Of a stretch of DNA of 64,000 bases, positions 25,705 to 33,407 are shown one piece after another; position 1 is the first letter of the stretch, and each line of letters begins with the position of its first letter. Under the pieces are notes generated by a model. The model saw nothing but the letters and a program-made list of their open reading frames with translations. It did no database searches and had not been told where the DNA came from. The stretch comes from Fimbriimonadaceae bacterium (GTDB lineage: Bacteria; Armatimonadota; Fimbriimonadia; Fimbriimonadales; Fimbriimonadaceae). The translations under genes were made by a program, and so were the position numbers. The stretch spans positions 124,001-188,000 of the forward strand of contig JAHBTB010000005.1 of the NCBI GenBank assembly GCA_019638795.1, in the 5' to 3' direction.

Positions 25705-26376
25705 TCAGCCGGTGAACCGGTAGCCGACGCCGCGCACGGTCAAGAGCCGACGGGGGCGGGAAGGGTCCGCCTCGATCTGCTCGCGCAACCACCGCACGTG
25801 GACGTCCACCGTCCGAGGCGAGACGTAGGCGTCTTGACCCCAAACGCGGTCGAGGAGCGTCTCCCGGCTGAAGACTTGGCCCGCGTTACGCACCAAGAAG
25901 TGGAGCAGGGCGAACTCCCGGGGCTTCAGCGTGAGCGGGACGCCGTCAAGCCAGGCGGTGTGAGTCTGGGGGTCGATCTTCAGGCCCCCTGCCTCGACCG
26001 TCTGCGACGGTGACTCGGCACCGACCCGGCGGAGCACCGACCGCACCCGCGCAGAGAGTTCGGCGAGTGAAAACGGCTTCAGGACGTAATCGTCACCGCC
26101 GAGGTCGAATCCCTGGACACGGTCTTCCTCCGATGACTTGGCGGTCAGGAAGATGATCGGGACGGTCGAGTCCCGGCGGACGGTCCGGGCGAGGTCGAAC
26201 CCCGACCTCTGGGGCAGCATCACGTCGAGGACCAGCAGGTCTGGCTTGGTCATCTTGACCAGGCGCATCCCTTCCTCCGCGCTTGCGGCGGTGAAAACGG
26301 TGTGGCCGTCGCGCCTCAGCCTGTGCTGGACGGTCTCAAGGATTGTCGGTTCGTCGTCGACGACGAGGATCTTCAT
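25705..26376 (-). CDS. OmpR/PhoB-family response regulator (orphan)
   Basis: A 223-residue two-component regulator. The receiver domain (1-115) has the acidic pair in VVDDEP, the phospho-acceptor Asp in LLVLDVMLP, Thr in IFLTAKSS and Lys in YVLKPFSLAEL. The C-terminal winged helix (about 128-223) has LTLKPREFALLHFLVRNAGQ and the recognition helix region RTVDVHVRWLREQIE ending GVGYRF. No histidine kinase is adjacent. Its ATG overlaps the stop of the KOW/barrel gene by 4 nt, so it is translated with that gene. A 7-N4-7 direct repeat of the kind bound by this family lies in the promoter region upstream of the operon (27607-27624). Confidence 0.95.
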   Translation of the reverse strand: MKILVVDDEPTILETVQHRLRRDGHTVFTAASAEEGMRLVKMTKPDLLVLDVMLPQRSGFDLARTVRRDSTVPIIFLTAKSSEEDRVQGFDLGGDDYVLKPFSLAELSARVRSVLRRVGAESPSQTVEAGGLKIDPQTHTAWLDGVPLTLKPREFALLHFLVRNAGQVFSRETLLDRVWGQDAYVSPRTVDVHVRWLREQIEADPSRPRRLLTVRGVGYRFTG

Positions 26377-27500
26377 GAGGTGGCGATGATCTCGACGTTG
26401 GCGCGAGGCACGGTGACCTCCTGGCCGTCGTCGAGCTTCGCCACGAGAACACGCACTTCCGTGCCCGACTCGACCACCTGGAGTTGTGCAGGCAACCCGG
26501 TGACCGTCCCCAAGCGACCAAAGTAGGGCTCGCGGATGATGCGTACCGGAGTCCCTTCGGCGAGAACCTGTCCGGCCTGGGCCGGCGGCAGCTCGCCGGC
26601 GGCGTGGAGGACGGGGGCGATGACTTCGGGTCTGATGACGCCGGCCCGGATCTGGGTCGCCCCGTTCAGACTGGCCTCGTGCCCCTCGATAGACTTGAGA
26701 AGTTGAAAAGTCCGCTCCGCCATCCGGAGCTCGCCAAAGCCCTCGGTGCAGACCAGGGTCGTCGCGACGTTCTCTTGTCCGGTGATCGCGACGCCGATCT
26801 CATATCCCAACAAGTCGATCAGGTCCGCGTCGCGGACGGCGCCGACGACGATGCCGGCGACCTCCAGGTCGTTTGCCTTACGCAACGCGGCGGCCGTTAC
26901 GCCACGCCCGCCGACGAGGACCTTGCCCTTGTCCGAATCCTGGATATGGCTGTCGTCGAGAACGTCGGCCCCGCTCGCCACCGCGACCCGGATCGTGCCC
27001 CGTCGCTCGCCTCCGATCCCAAAAATGCCTTGGACCATAGCGCCGCGGGTCTCGACGACGGCGCCCTCTTCGGGAAGCACGCGGACAACCTTGCCCGCCA
27101 CATATGCGGTGAGGTCGACCGGGATGGACGGCTCCCGGACCAGGACGTTGCCGGTGATCTCGCTGATCCCCTCGACAATGCCGGAGTAGTCGCAGACAAC
27201 CTCTTGCGAGAAAAACTTGCCGAAGAGGCCCTTGGTCTTTGCGACGGTCTGGCCTTTCTCGACCTGGTCGCCCACCTTCACCAGGGAGGCGTCGGCGACG
27301 TCTTTGGCCTCGATGCCGAGCTTTTCGGCCAAGCGGACGGTCTGGAGGAGGCCCGGCAGCAACGCCCGCGCGACCACGGTGGCGGGGCCGACTTCGTCGC
27401 CCTCTTTGACGAGCACCTCTCCCTTGATCGGCAGCCGACGGACGCGTTGGACGACGGTGTCGGCGCTGACGGTGAGACCTGGCGTGTATGCGCTACCCAA
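26373..27500 (-). CDS. Unknown protein with RnfC-like barrel and KOW-like C-terminus
   Basis: A 375-residue soluble protein. The first ~145 residues hold repeated barrel-sandwich hybrid patterns of the lipoyl/RnfC type (IKGEVLVKEGDEVGPATVVA, LVKVGDQVEKGQTVAKTKG). A central region contains several GxxG and GGRGVT segments (GKVLVGGRGVTAAALRKANDLEVAGIVVG). The C-terminus resembles a KOW motif (REPYFGRLGTVTGLPAQLQVVESG, then VLVAKLDDGQEVTVPRANVEII). I cannot assign a function. TTG at 27500 is the start: GGAGGT at 27509-27514 gives an ideal 8-nt spacing. It is the first gene of an operon with an orphan response regulator, so it may act with that regulator. Confidence 0.8.
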   Translation of the reverse strand: MGSAYTPGLTVSADTVVQRVRRLPIKGEVLVKEGDEVGPATVVARALLPGLLQTVRLAEKLGIEAKDVADASLVKVGDQVEKGQTVAKTKGLFGKFFSQEVVCDYSGIVEGISEITGNVLVREPSIPVDLTAYVAGKVVRVLPEEGAVVETRGAMVQGIFGIGGERRGTIRVAVASGADVLDDSHIQDSDKGKVLVGGRGVTAAALRKANDLEVAGIVVGAVRDADLIDLLGYEIGVAITGQENVATTLVCTEGFGELRMAERTFQLLKSIEGHEASLNGATQIRAGVIRPEVIAPVLHAAGELPPAQAGQVLAEGTPVRIIREPYFGRLGTVTGLPAQLQVVESGTEVRVLVAKLDDGQEVTVPRANVEIIATS

Positions 27501-27508
27501 GGGATTTG

Positions 27509-27514
27509 ACCTCC
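27509..27514 (-). promoter_or_regulatory. Strong Shine-Dalgarno site (GGAGGT) fixing a TTG start
   Basis: GGAGGT lies 8 nt upstream of TTG at 27500 on the minus strand, and no ATG or GTG is near. A CCGG-TTCA-CCGG inverted repeat overlaps the first bases of the site and could modulate it. Confidence 0.6.
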
Positions 27515-27606
27515 GGTGAACCGGACGGCAAGTTTAGCATGGTGGCGGAAGGGGTTATCAATTTTCACCCAGGCCGTAAGACCAAGGCTCACGTTACGCG
27601 GTCCTG

Positions 27607-27624
27607 GTTAAGGCCAAGTTAAGG
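27607..27624 (+). promoter_or_regulatory. Direct repeat GTTAAGG-N4-GTTAAGG, possible response-regulator box
   Basis: Two identical 7-bp units (27607-27613 and 27618-27624) separated by 4 bp repeat every 11 bp, the arrangement bound by PhoB/OmpR-type dimers. It ends 12 bp before the TACGAT -10 of the threonine-dehydrogenase-like gene, where an activator would replace the -35 element. It is about 110 bp upstream of the operon encoding an orphan OmpR-type regulator. Confidence 0.45.
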
Positions 27625-27636
27625 AGGGCCCCTGGG

Positions 27637-27642
27637 TACGAT
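27637..27642 (+). promoter_or_regulatory. Probable -10 element (TACGAT) of the tdh-like gene
   Basis: TACGAT ends 8 nt before the GTG at 27651, consistent with leaderless initiation. Confidence 0.45.
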
Positions 27643-27650
27643 CTTGCCCC

Positions 27651-28685
27651 GTGAAGGCCATCGCCAAGTCGCGTCCCGAGCCAGGGCTGGAGATCGTTGA
27701 AGTCGAGGAGCCCCAATGCCGGCCCGGGTGCGTGAAGCTCCGCGTGGAGCACGGGAGCGTCTGCGGCACCGACCTCCACATCTATAACTGGGACGCCTGG
27801 GCCCAGAACCGCATCCAGCCGCCTCGCATCGTCGGCCACGAGTTCTGCGGGACGGTCGTCGAGGTCGGGTCTGGCGTGACCAAGGTCAAGGTCGGTGACT
27901 TTGTCGCCAGCGAGAGCCACATCATCGACCCTGCCTCGCCCGTCTACTTGGCGGGTAACGGCCACGTCGACCCCACCACCACCATCCTCGGGGTGGACGT
28001 CGACGGCGGGTTCTCGCCCTACGCGGTGGTCCCTGAACTCAACGCCCGCCCGGTGCCCCCCGGCGTGCCCCACAACGTCGCCAGCATGATGGACGCCCTC
28101 GGCAACGCCGTGCACACCGTCATGGACGGCCCCGTCGAGGGCCAGACCGTGCTGATCACCGGACTGGGGCCGATCGGCATGTTCGCTGTCGCCGTCTGCA
28201 AGGCGCTCGGTGCGGCGAAGATCGTCGCGACCGAGGTCTCTCCGTACCGGATCGAGTTGGGCCTCAAGGCCGGGGCCGACGTCGTCATCAACCCCAAGGA
28301 GGAGTTTGCCGACGAGAAGATTTCGAGGATGTTTCCCGGGGGCGTGGACGCGACCCTGGAGATGTCGGGCCATCCCACGAGCTTGGACCTCGCGATCCGC
28401 ATGACCCGTGCCGAAGGCCGGGTCTCTTTGTTAGGCGTCTATGCCGACGTCCTGCGGATGGTGGATTTCAACCAGATCGTCTTCAAGGGACTACGGCTCC
28501 ACGGCATCGTCGGCCGGCGTATGTGGGACACGTGGGACCAGATGACCTGGTTGTTGACCGAAAAGAACCTGGACGTCAACGCGGTGATCACCCATCACGT
28601 GCCGTGGCAGGACTTCGACGGGGCGATGCGCCAGATGAAGTCGGGAGAGGCGGGGAAGATCGTGCTGGATTTCTCCGCCGAGTAA
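27651..28685 (+). CDS. tdh: L-threonine 3-dehydrogenase-like zinc alcohol dehydrogenase
   Basis: A 344-residue medium-chain dehydrogenase most like threonine dehydrogenase, which oxidises L-threonine to 2-amino-3-ketobutyrate with NAD. The catalytic-zinc segment VCGTDLHIYNWDAW and GHEFCGTVVEVG match TDH closely, as do GNAVHTVMDGP, the Rossmann motif TGLGPIGMFAVAV and the end QMKSGEAGKIVLDFS. The structural-zinc lobe is atypical: the region around residues 85-115 (ASESHIIDPASPVYLAGNGH) has none of the four Cys found in E. coli Tdh. GTG at 27651 follows TACGAT by 8 nt. Another sugar or amino-alcohol substrate remains possible. Confidence 0.85.
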   Translation: MKAIAKSRPEPGLEIVEVEEPQCRPGCVKLRVEHGSVCGTDLHIYNWDAWAQNRIQPPRIVGHEFCGTVVEVGSGVTKVKVGDFVASESHIIDPASPVYLAGNGHVDPTTTILGVDVDGGFSPYAVVPELNARPVPPGVPHNVASMMDALGNAVHTVMDGPVEGQTVLITGLGPIGMFAVAVCKALGAAKIVATEVSPYRIELGLKAGADVVINPKEEFADEKISRMFPGGVDATLEMSGHPTSLDLAIRMTRAEGRVSLLGVYADVLRMVDFNQIVFKGLRLHGIVGRRMWDTWDQMTWLLTEKNLDVNAVITHHVPWQDFDGAMRQMKSGEAGKIVLDFSAE

Positions 28686-28740
28686 GCGGCGGGGCCCAGG
28701 CTCGACCAGCCTCAAGCCTCTGGCCGGCCCACCCCGCCGG

Positions 28741-28746
28741 TACAAT
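28741..28746 (+). promoter_or_regulatory. Probable -10 element (TACAAT) of the TPR gene
   Basis: TACAAT ends 7 nt before the ATG at 28754 and overlaps another in-frame ATG at 28745, which argues that the latter is not the start. Confidence 0.5.
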
Positions 28747-28753
28747 GCCGCGC

Positions 28754-30592
28754 ATGAGAATCGCCGTCCTGCCGTTCAACGCCGCCAAAGACTCGCGGCC
28801 GGCGTTGGCCCGCCAGTTTGCCCAGTTCGCCAGCGAGATCGCCCGGAGCGTCAGCGACGGCGACATCGACGCGGTGAACTACATGGCCCAGTTCCAAGAG
28901 GACGGGGTCGTCAGGGCGGCGTTGGTGAACCCGAGCGAGGAACTGAACGAGCCTGAGATGCTCCAACAGTTCTTGGCCCAGGCGAAGCCGGACAAGCTGG
29001 TCGACGGCCTCTATGCCGAAAACCCGAACGGCGGCGGCAAACTCACCTACCGGGTCTTTGAGGACCCCAGCGGCGAACCGTCCAAGACCGAAGAACTGAA
29101 CTTCCTTCCCGGCGGCGAGTTCGGTGTCCTGCGGTCGTTCATCAACGAGCTTGTCAGCGTGGCGGGAGGCAAGCTGCCCGACGAGATGCTTGATGACGAA
29201 AACCTCTTCGGCACGACCGACCCGGGCGCCTTCACCAAGTTCTTGGAGGGATACGACACCGCCCAGTACATCGAGCGGTCGTCGGGCAACGTGACCAAGG
29301 AGTTCAGCCCCGACCCCGCGTTTGACGCTCTGTTCAACGCCATCGAGAAAGACCCGGATTGGGAAGCCCCGATGCTCGTCGCATTGCAGATCGTGCGGTT
29401 GTGCACCAACTTCCGCGTCGGCAACGCCAACAACCTGGAGACTGTCCTAAACAAACTCGCTGAGAAGCACGGAGAGGACGGGCGGGTCTGGTACGCCCTC
29501 GGCGACCTCAAGGCCACGGTCGGAGACAACGCCGCCGCGGCGGACGCCTTCGAGAAGGCGCTGAGGTTCGAACCCAACGAGCCTGCGATCATGACCCGGC
29601 TCGCCGTCACCCAGCTCAATTTGGGCATGCCGGTAAACGCGGAGCGCAACCTCCGCCAGGCCATCGAACTGGAAGGCGACGAGAAACCGAGCCTCGACAT
29701 CTTGTCAAACGTCCTCGTCCAGACCGGACGGGCCCACGAGGTGCCCGCGATGTGGAAGGACGTCGTCGACAAGAACCCCCAGAACGGCTTGGCCCAGAGC
29801 AAGTACGCCATGGCTCTGCTCCAGAGCGGCCGCAAGGACGAGGCGGTCAAGGCATTCGACCACGCCCTCGAGACGGTGGAGGACAACCTGGTCGTGAAGC
29901 GGTTCTACGCCCCCCTGCTGGCCCAAGAGGACGACCTCGACCGTGCGATGGACTTCTACGAGGACGTCTTGGACGAGAACCCGAACGACGTCCCGCTGAT
30001 GATCGAGTACGCCCAGACCCTGCAGAAGGCGAAGCGCGACTTCGAAGTGCCTCCCGTGCTCAAGAACATCCTGCAGTCGAACCCCGACGTCAACACCAAG
30101 GCCAACGTCCAGGCTTGGCTGATCGAACTGGAGCAGCCGAAGCGCGTCGAGGCGGTCCAGGCGGCAAGCGAAAAGGCGGAGAAGGGCGACTTTGACGGCG
30201 CCATCCGGGAGTTGAAGCCCCTACGGAACTGGCTGGCGGACTACTGGAAGATGTGGGCCGTCCTCGCCGCCGCCCACAACCACCTGAAGCAATATGGCCC
30301 TGCCGAAGAAGCGGCCCGGCGCCTGCTGGAGATCTTTCCCGCTTGCGAGCCTGGCTATGTCGAACTGAACAACGCCTTGGCGGGCCAAGGCAAGACCGAC
30401 GAGGCGTTCAACCTCATGCAGGTCGCCCTCCACAACATGTCGAACTCGCTGCCGATCGCGGTCAGCTATGCCTTGGCCGCCAAGCGGGCGGGCAATCCGG
30501 ACGAGGCCAAACGGCTGGCGAAGCAGATCCGGGAGGCGACCAACAACGCGGAAGAGTTGCAGGACGTGCTCGCCGAGATCGAGCGCGACTAA
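28754..30592 (+). CDS. Large TPR-repeat protein
   Basis: A 612-residue cytoplasmic-looking protein without a signal peptide. The N-terminal ~165 residues begin MRIAVLPFNAAKDSRP, similar to the TolB/CsgG-like N-terminal pattern IAVLPF. The rest is made of TPR-like helical repeats, for example VWYALGDLKATVGDNAAAADAF with ALRFEPNEPAIMTRLAV, and ALLQSGRKDEAVKAFDHALE and AMDFYEDVLDENPNDVPLMI. It is acidic overall. TPR arrays bind other proteins, but no partner is suggested by the neighbours. Its stop overlaps the convergent vsr stop by 4 nt. Confidence 0.88.
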   Translation: MRIAVLPFNAAKDSRPALARQFAQFASEIARSVSDGDIDAVNYMAQFQEDGVVRAALVNPSEELNEPEMLQQFLAQAKPDKLVDGLYAENPNGGGKLTYRVFEDPSGEPSKTEELNFLPGGEFGVLRSFINELVSVAGGKLPDEMLDDENLFGTTDPGAFTKFLEGYDTAQYIERSSGNVTKEFSPDPAFDALFNAIEKDPDWEAPMLVALQIVRLCTNFRVGNANNLETVLNKLAEKHGEDGRVWYALGDLKATVGDNAAAADAFEKALRFEPNEPAIMTRLAVTQLNLGMPVNAERNLRQAIELEGDEKPSLDILSNVLVQTGRAHEVPAMWKDVVDKNPQNGLAQSKYAMALLQSGRKDEAVKAFDHALETVEDNLVVKRFYAPLLAQEDDLDRAMDFYEDVLDENPNDVPLMIEYAQTLQKAKRDFEVPPVLKNILQSNPDVNTKANVQAWLIELEQPKRVEAVQAASEKAEKGDFDGAIRELKPLRNWLADYWKMWAVLAAAHNHLKQYGPAEEAARRLLEIFPACEPGYVELNNALAGQGKTDEAFNLMQVALHNMSNSLPIAVSYALAAKRAGNPDEAKRLAKQIREATNNAEELQDVLAEIERD

Positions 30593-31041
30593 CGGCGGTT
30601 GGCCGCCGCAATCAATCGGGCGACGGCTTCGATGTCGGACTTGATCTGGCACTCCCAAAAGGTGAGCGACCGGTAGCCGAGGGCTTCGACCTGCTCGAGC
30701 CGGTCCTGATGGCGCAACTGGTTTCGGCGGACTTTTTCACGCCAGAACGCCTCGTTTGTCTTCGGGACACGGTACGTGCCGCACAGGTGGCAACCATGCC
30801 AGAAGCAACCATGGACGAAGACGACCAACCGTGACGCGGGAAAGACAATGTCCGGCGTGCCAGGCAGCCGACGGTCGTTCTTCCGGTATCCCGTCACCCC
30901 CAGTGCACGCAGGGCTTGGCGCAGGCGCTCCTCGGGTTTGGTCCCCGTACTCCGGTTGGCCTGCATCGAACGGCGCACTTCCTCACGCACGACCATGGTC
31001 TCGCGGAGGCGGTGGAGTCCGTACCCGGCCTGTTCTTCCAT
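30589..31041 (-). CDS. vsr: Very-short-patch repair (Vsr) DNA mismatch endonuclease
   Basis: A 150-residue Vsr endonuclease, which nicks 5' of T in T:G mismatches made by deamination of 5-methylcytosine. Family motifs are all present: RRSMQANRSTGTKPEERLRQAL, the catalytic Asp in RLPGTPDIVFP, His residues in FVHGCFWHGCHLC, FWREKVRRNQLRHQDRLEQ and the final zinc Cys in LTFWECQI. The start could be the ATG at 31041 or an internal ATG at 30996, nearer to the usual N-terminus. No methyltransferase is adjacent; the solitary C5-methyltransferase at 464-1591 is the only one in this window. The 31042-31304 gap upstream has no gene I can support. Confidence 0.93.
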   Translation of the reverse strand: MEEQAGYGLHRLRETMVVREEVRRSMQANRSTGTKPEERLRQALRALGVTGYRKNDRRLPGTPDIVFPASRLVVFVHGCFWHGCHLCGTYRVPKTNEAFWREKVRRNQLRHQDRLEQVEALGYRSLTFWECQIKSDIEAVARLIAAANRR

Positions 31042-31288
31042 TCGTTCTCACCAGAGGGTCAAGCCCCGGACAAATATGGGGAGAAACCCGCAAAAATGCG
31101 AGGCTCCCGTAACAACTCCTGTCGTAAGCTGATGGAGAGAGTTTTTCTCACTTGATTGTGTTCTGAGGCCTCCCTCGCTAAATATCCTACGCGTCTCGAT
31201 CATCGTTGCCTGCTCTGACCTGACCGCCGTCCTGCCCGACCCATGACCCCGACCGGTCGCGGGTCTGGGCGCGGCGACCCTAGCCGCG

Positions 31289-31294
31289 TAGAAT
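31289..31294 (+). promoter_or_regulatory. Probable -10 element (TAGAAT) of the ubiD gene
   Basis: TAGAAT ends 10 nt before the ATG at 31305 and overlaps an in-frame ATG at 31293, favouring the later start. Confidence 0.45.
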
Positions 31295-31304
31295 GGGCCA
31301 CGCG

Positions 31305-32852
31305 ATGGCTTACCGTGATTTTCAGCACTTCCTTGACGTGCTCCACGCCCAGGGCGAGCTTGTCCGGGTCGCCGAGCCGCTCAGTCCGTACTTGGAGATC
31401 ACCGAGGTCGCTGACCGCGTGATGAAGGCGGGCGGGCCGGCCCTCCTGTTCGACAACCCGGCCGGAACCGCCCAGCGGCATGGCACGCCCGACCCCCGGA
31501 GCGCCGTGATGGGCCAGCCAAGCATCGACCCGGCCGTCCGCCCTTCGGCCACGAGGAGCTATCCCTTCCCCGTCGCGATCAACACGATGGGCACGCGGAA
31601 GCGGATGTCGCTCGCCCTCAGCTGCGACGACATCGAAGACCACGCCAATCGGATCGGCAAACTCCTGAAGGCCCGGCCACCTCAGGGGACGATCATGGAC
31701 AAGGTCAAGTTCGGGGCTTGGCTGGCCGGCGAGATCAAGAACGTCCATCCCAAGACGGTGGGCGAGGGGATAAGCCAAGAAGTCGTGCAGACGGGCGACG
31801 CGGTCGACCTCACCCAACTCCCCGTCTTGACCTGCTGGCCGGAGGACGGCGGCCCGTACATCACCCTGCCGCTCGTCTTCACCCATGACCCCGAGACGGG
31901 AAACCGCAACGTCGGCATGTACCGTGTCCAGGTGATGGGCCGCGACACCTGCGGCATGCATTGGCAGATGCACAAGACCGGGGCGCGCCACATGGAGGCG
32001 GCCGGCGCCCGGCGCAAGAGGATCGAGGTGGCGGTCGTCTTGGGCGGAGACCCGGCCCTGACGTTTTCAGCAGTCTCCCCCTTGCCGCCCGGCATTGACG
32101 AGATGCTCTTCGCCGGGTTCCTGCGCCAGGAGAACGTTCGCCTGGTCAAGGCCAAGACAGTGGACCTTCTTGTCCCCGCCGACGCCGAGTTTGTCCTCGA
32201 GGGTTATGTCGACCCGTCGGAGCGGGCCCTGGAGGGTCCCTTCGGCGACCATACCGGCTACTACTCGTTGGCCGAAGACTTTCCGGTCTTCCATGTCACC
32301 GCAGTGACACGGCGGCAAAACCCGGTCTACCCTGCGACGATCGTCGGCCAACCGCCGATGGAGGACGGGTGGTTGGGCAAGGCGGTCGAACGGATCTTCT
32401 TGCCCATGATCCAACTGACGACCCCCGAGATCGTCGACATGAACCTGCCCGTCGAGGCGTGCTTCCACAACGTCGCTTTTGTCTCGATCAAGAAGAAGTA
32501 TCCCGGCCATGCCTACAAGGTGATGAACGCAGTCTGGGGGTTGGGCGGCCTGGCGTTCACCAAGTTTGTCTTTGTCTTTGACGAGGACACCGACGTCCAA
32601 AACATCGGGGAAGTGCTGTTCCGCATCGGGGCTAACTGCGACCCCGGCCGGGACTCGCTGATGTCAAAGGGGCCCGTCGACCAGCTGGACCACGCGGCCA
32701 TGGCCGAGGGGTTCGGTGGAAAAATCGGGTTCGACTGCACGCACAAGTGGCGGGGCGAGAACGGCTTCGACCGCGACTTCCCCAAGCTGATCACGATGGC
32801 CGACGACGTCAAGGCGAAGATCGACGCCCTGTGGCCGAAACTTGGCCTTTAA
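31305..32852 (+). CDS. ubiD: UbiD-family prenylated-FMN decarboxylase
   Basis: A 515-residue UbiD-type decarboxylase, which uses prenylated FMN to remove a carboxylate from aromatic or alpha,beta-unsaturated acids. The best known role is 4-hydroxy-3-polyprenylbenzoate decarboxylation in ubiquinone synthesis or the equivalent step in menaquinone synthesis. Diagnostic segments are LPVLTCWPEDGGPYITLPLV, NVGMYRVQVMGRDTCGMHWQ, and ALEGPFGDHTGYYS containing the E-x-P-F-G-D/E signature. The cofactor-making UbiX is not in the window. The start at 31305 (MAYRDFQHFLDVL) follows a TAGAAT by 10 nt. The quinone or other substrate cannot be fixed from sequence. Confidence 0.93.
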   Translation: MAYRDFQHFLDVLHAQGELVRVAEPLSPYLEITEVADRVMKAGGPALLFDNPAGTAQRHGTPDPRSAVMGQPSIDPAVRPSATRSYPFPVAINTMGTRKRMSLALSCDDIEDHANRIGKLLKARPPQGTIMDKVKFGAWLAGEIKNVHPKTVGEGISQEVVQTGDAVDLTQLPVLTCWPEDGGPYITLPLVFTHDPETGNRNVGMYRVQVMGRDTCGMHWQMHKTGARHMEAAGARRKRIEVAVVLGGDPALTFSAVSPLPPGIDEMLFAGFLRQENVRLVKAKTVDLLVPADAEFVLEGYVDPSERALEGPFGDHTGYYSLAEDFPVFHVTAVTRRQNPVYPATIVGQPPMEDGWLGKAVERIFLPMIQLTTPEIVDMNLPVEACFHNVAFVSIKKKYPGHAYKVMNAVWGLGGLAFTKFVFVFDEDTDVQNIGEVLFRIGANCDPGRDSLMSKGPVDQLDHAAMAEGFGGKIGFDCTHKWRGENGFDRDFPKLITMADDVKAKIDALWPKLGL

Positions 32853-32900
32853 GAAGCGGAAAACCAGTGAGCTTGTCAGAATCTCACACGCTGGTCCAGG

Positions 32901-32906
32901 TATCCT
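32901..32906 (+). promoter_or_regulatory. Probable -10 element (GGTATCCT context) of the TfoX-N gene
   Basis: GGTATCCT identical to the octamer before rplA and both tRNAs. Transcription from here would start near 32913 and give a leader of about 70 nt. Confidence 0.45.
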
Positions 32907-32912
32907 GAGTCC

Positions 32913-32983
32913 ATTGGGGCAGTTGCCCCGCTTTTCCTTCAGCCGGAGGGGCGTCCGGCAAGGGGACAAAGGTGAACGTCACC
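32913..32983 (+). promoter_or_regulatory. Structured leader with terminator-like hairpin before the TfoX-N gene
   Basis: Two hairpins precede the Shine-Dalgarno. The first, 32916-32920 with 32925-32929, is followed by GC and TTTT and looks like a small intrinsic terminator. The second, 32942-32947 with 32954-32959, has a GGGGCG loop complementary to the GCCCC arm of the first, so the two structures could compete. The first hairpin could simply be the ubiD terminator, but the -10-like element lies before it. Confidence 0.4.
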
Positions 32984-33316
32984 ATGGTGTACCGGCCTAT
33001 TCGCTACGAACAAATGATGAAAGCCGCTGAGGGGATGGATGTCCGTGCCCGCCGAATGTTCGACGGGATGGCGATCTATTCGGGAGAAAAGATGTTCGCT
33101 TACCTGGTGGGCGAAGACATTGGCCTCAAACTTTCCCCCGGCGACCTCCAAGAAGCGCTGACCATGCCCGGGGCCGAGTTGTTGAAGGCGAACGCACAAG
33201 CCGAGCCGATGCGCGACTACGTCCGCATGCCCCGCGCCGTCCTCGACAACTTCGACTCTTTCGTCGGCTGGGTGCACAAGAGCGCCTCGTACGCGTCTTC
33301 GCAAGCCGTCCATTGA
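32984..33316 (+). CDS. TfoX N-terminal-domain protein
   Basis: A 110-residue protein matching the TfoX_N domain (PF04993-like): RRMFDGMAIYSGEKMFAYLVGEDIGLKLSPGD and the AELLKANAQAEPMRDYVRMP segment follow the family pattern. The domain occurs in competence regulator TfoX/Sxy but also in many stand-alone proteins of unknown role; the TfoX C-terminal domain is absent. ATG at 32984 has AGGTGA 8 nt upstream; GTG at 32972 with AGGGG upstream is an alternative adding four residues. It is preceded by a structured leader and followed by a strong terminator, so it is a single-gene unit. Confidence 0.8.
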   Translation: MVYRPIRYEQMMKAAEGMDVRARRMFDGMAIYSGEKMFAYLVGEDIGLKLSPGDLQEALTMPGAELLKANAQAEPMRDYVRMPRAVLDNFDSFVGWVHKSASYASSQAVH

Positions 33317-33344
33317 GAGGCCTGACTTATCGCCATTCTCGTCG

Positions 33345-33377
33345 CGGGCCGGAGCTGATAGGGCTCCGGCCCGTTTT
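33345..33377 (+). terminator. Rho-independent terminator after the TfoX-N gene
   Basis: An 11-bp GC-rich stem (33345-33355 with 33363-33373), a 7-nt loop and a TTTT run. Confidence 0.88.
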
Positions 33378-33393
33378 GTCGCCCGGACGCGTC

Positions 33394-33399
33394 CAAACT
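33394..33399 (+). promoter_or_regulatory. Possible -10 element (CAAACT) of pfkA
   Basis: CAAACT ends 8 nt before the pfkA ATG. It is a weaker match to the TAnACT pattern. Confidence 0.3.
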
Positions 33400-33407
33400 A
33401 GGTGGCC

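Noticed and set aside
31042-31304. Possible small gene or ncRNA between vsr and ubiD
   Set aside because: It is somewhat AT-richer and has a short GAGA/TCTC inverted repeat, but there is no frame with a start signal and no convincing stable RNA fold.
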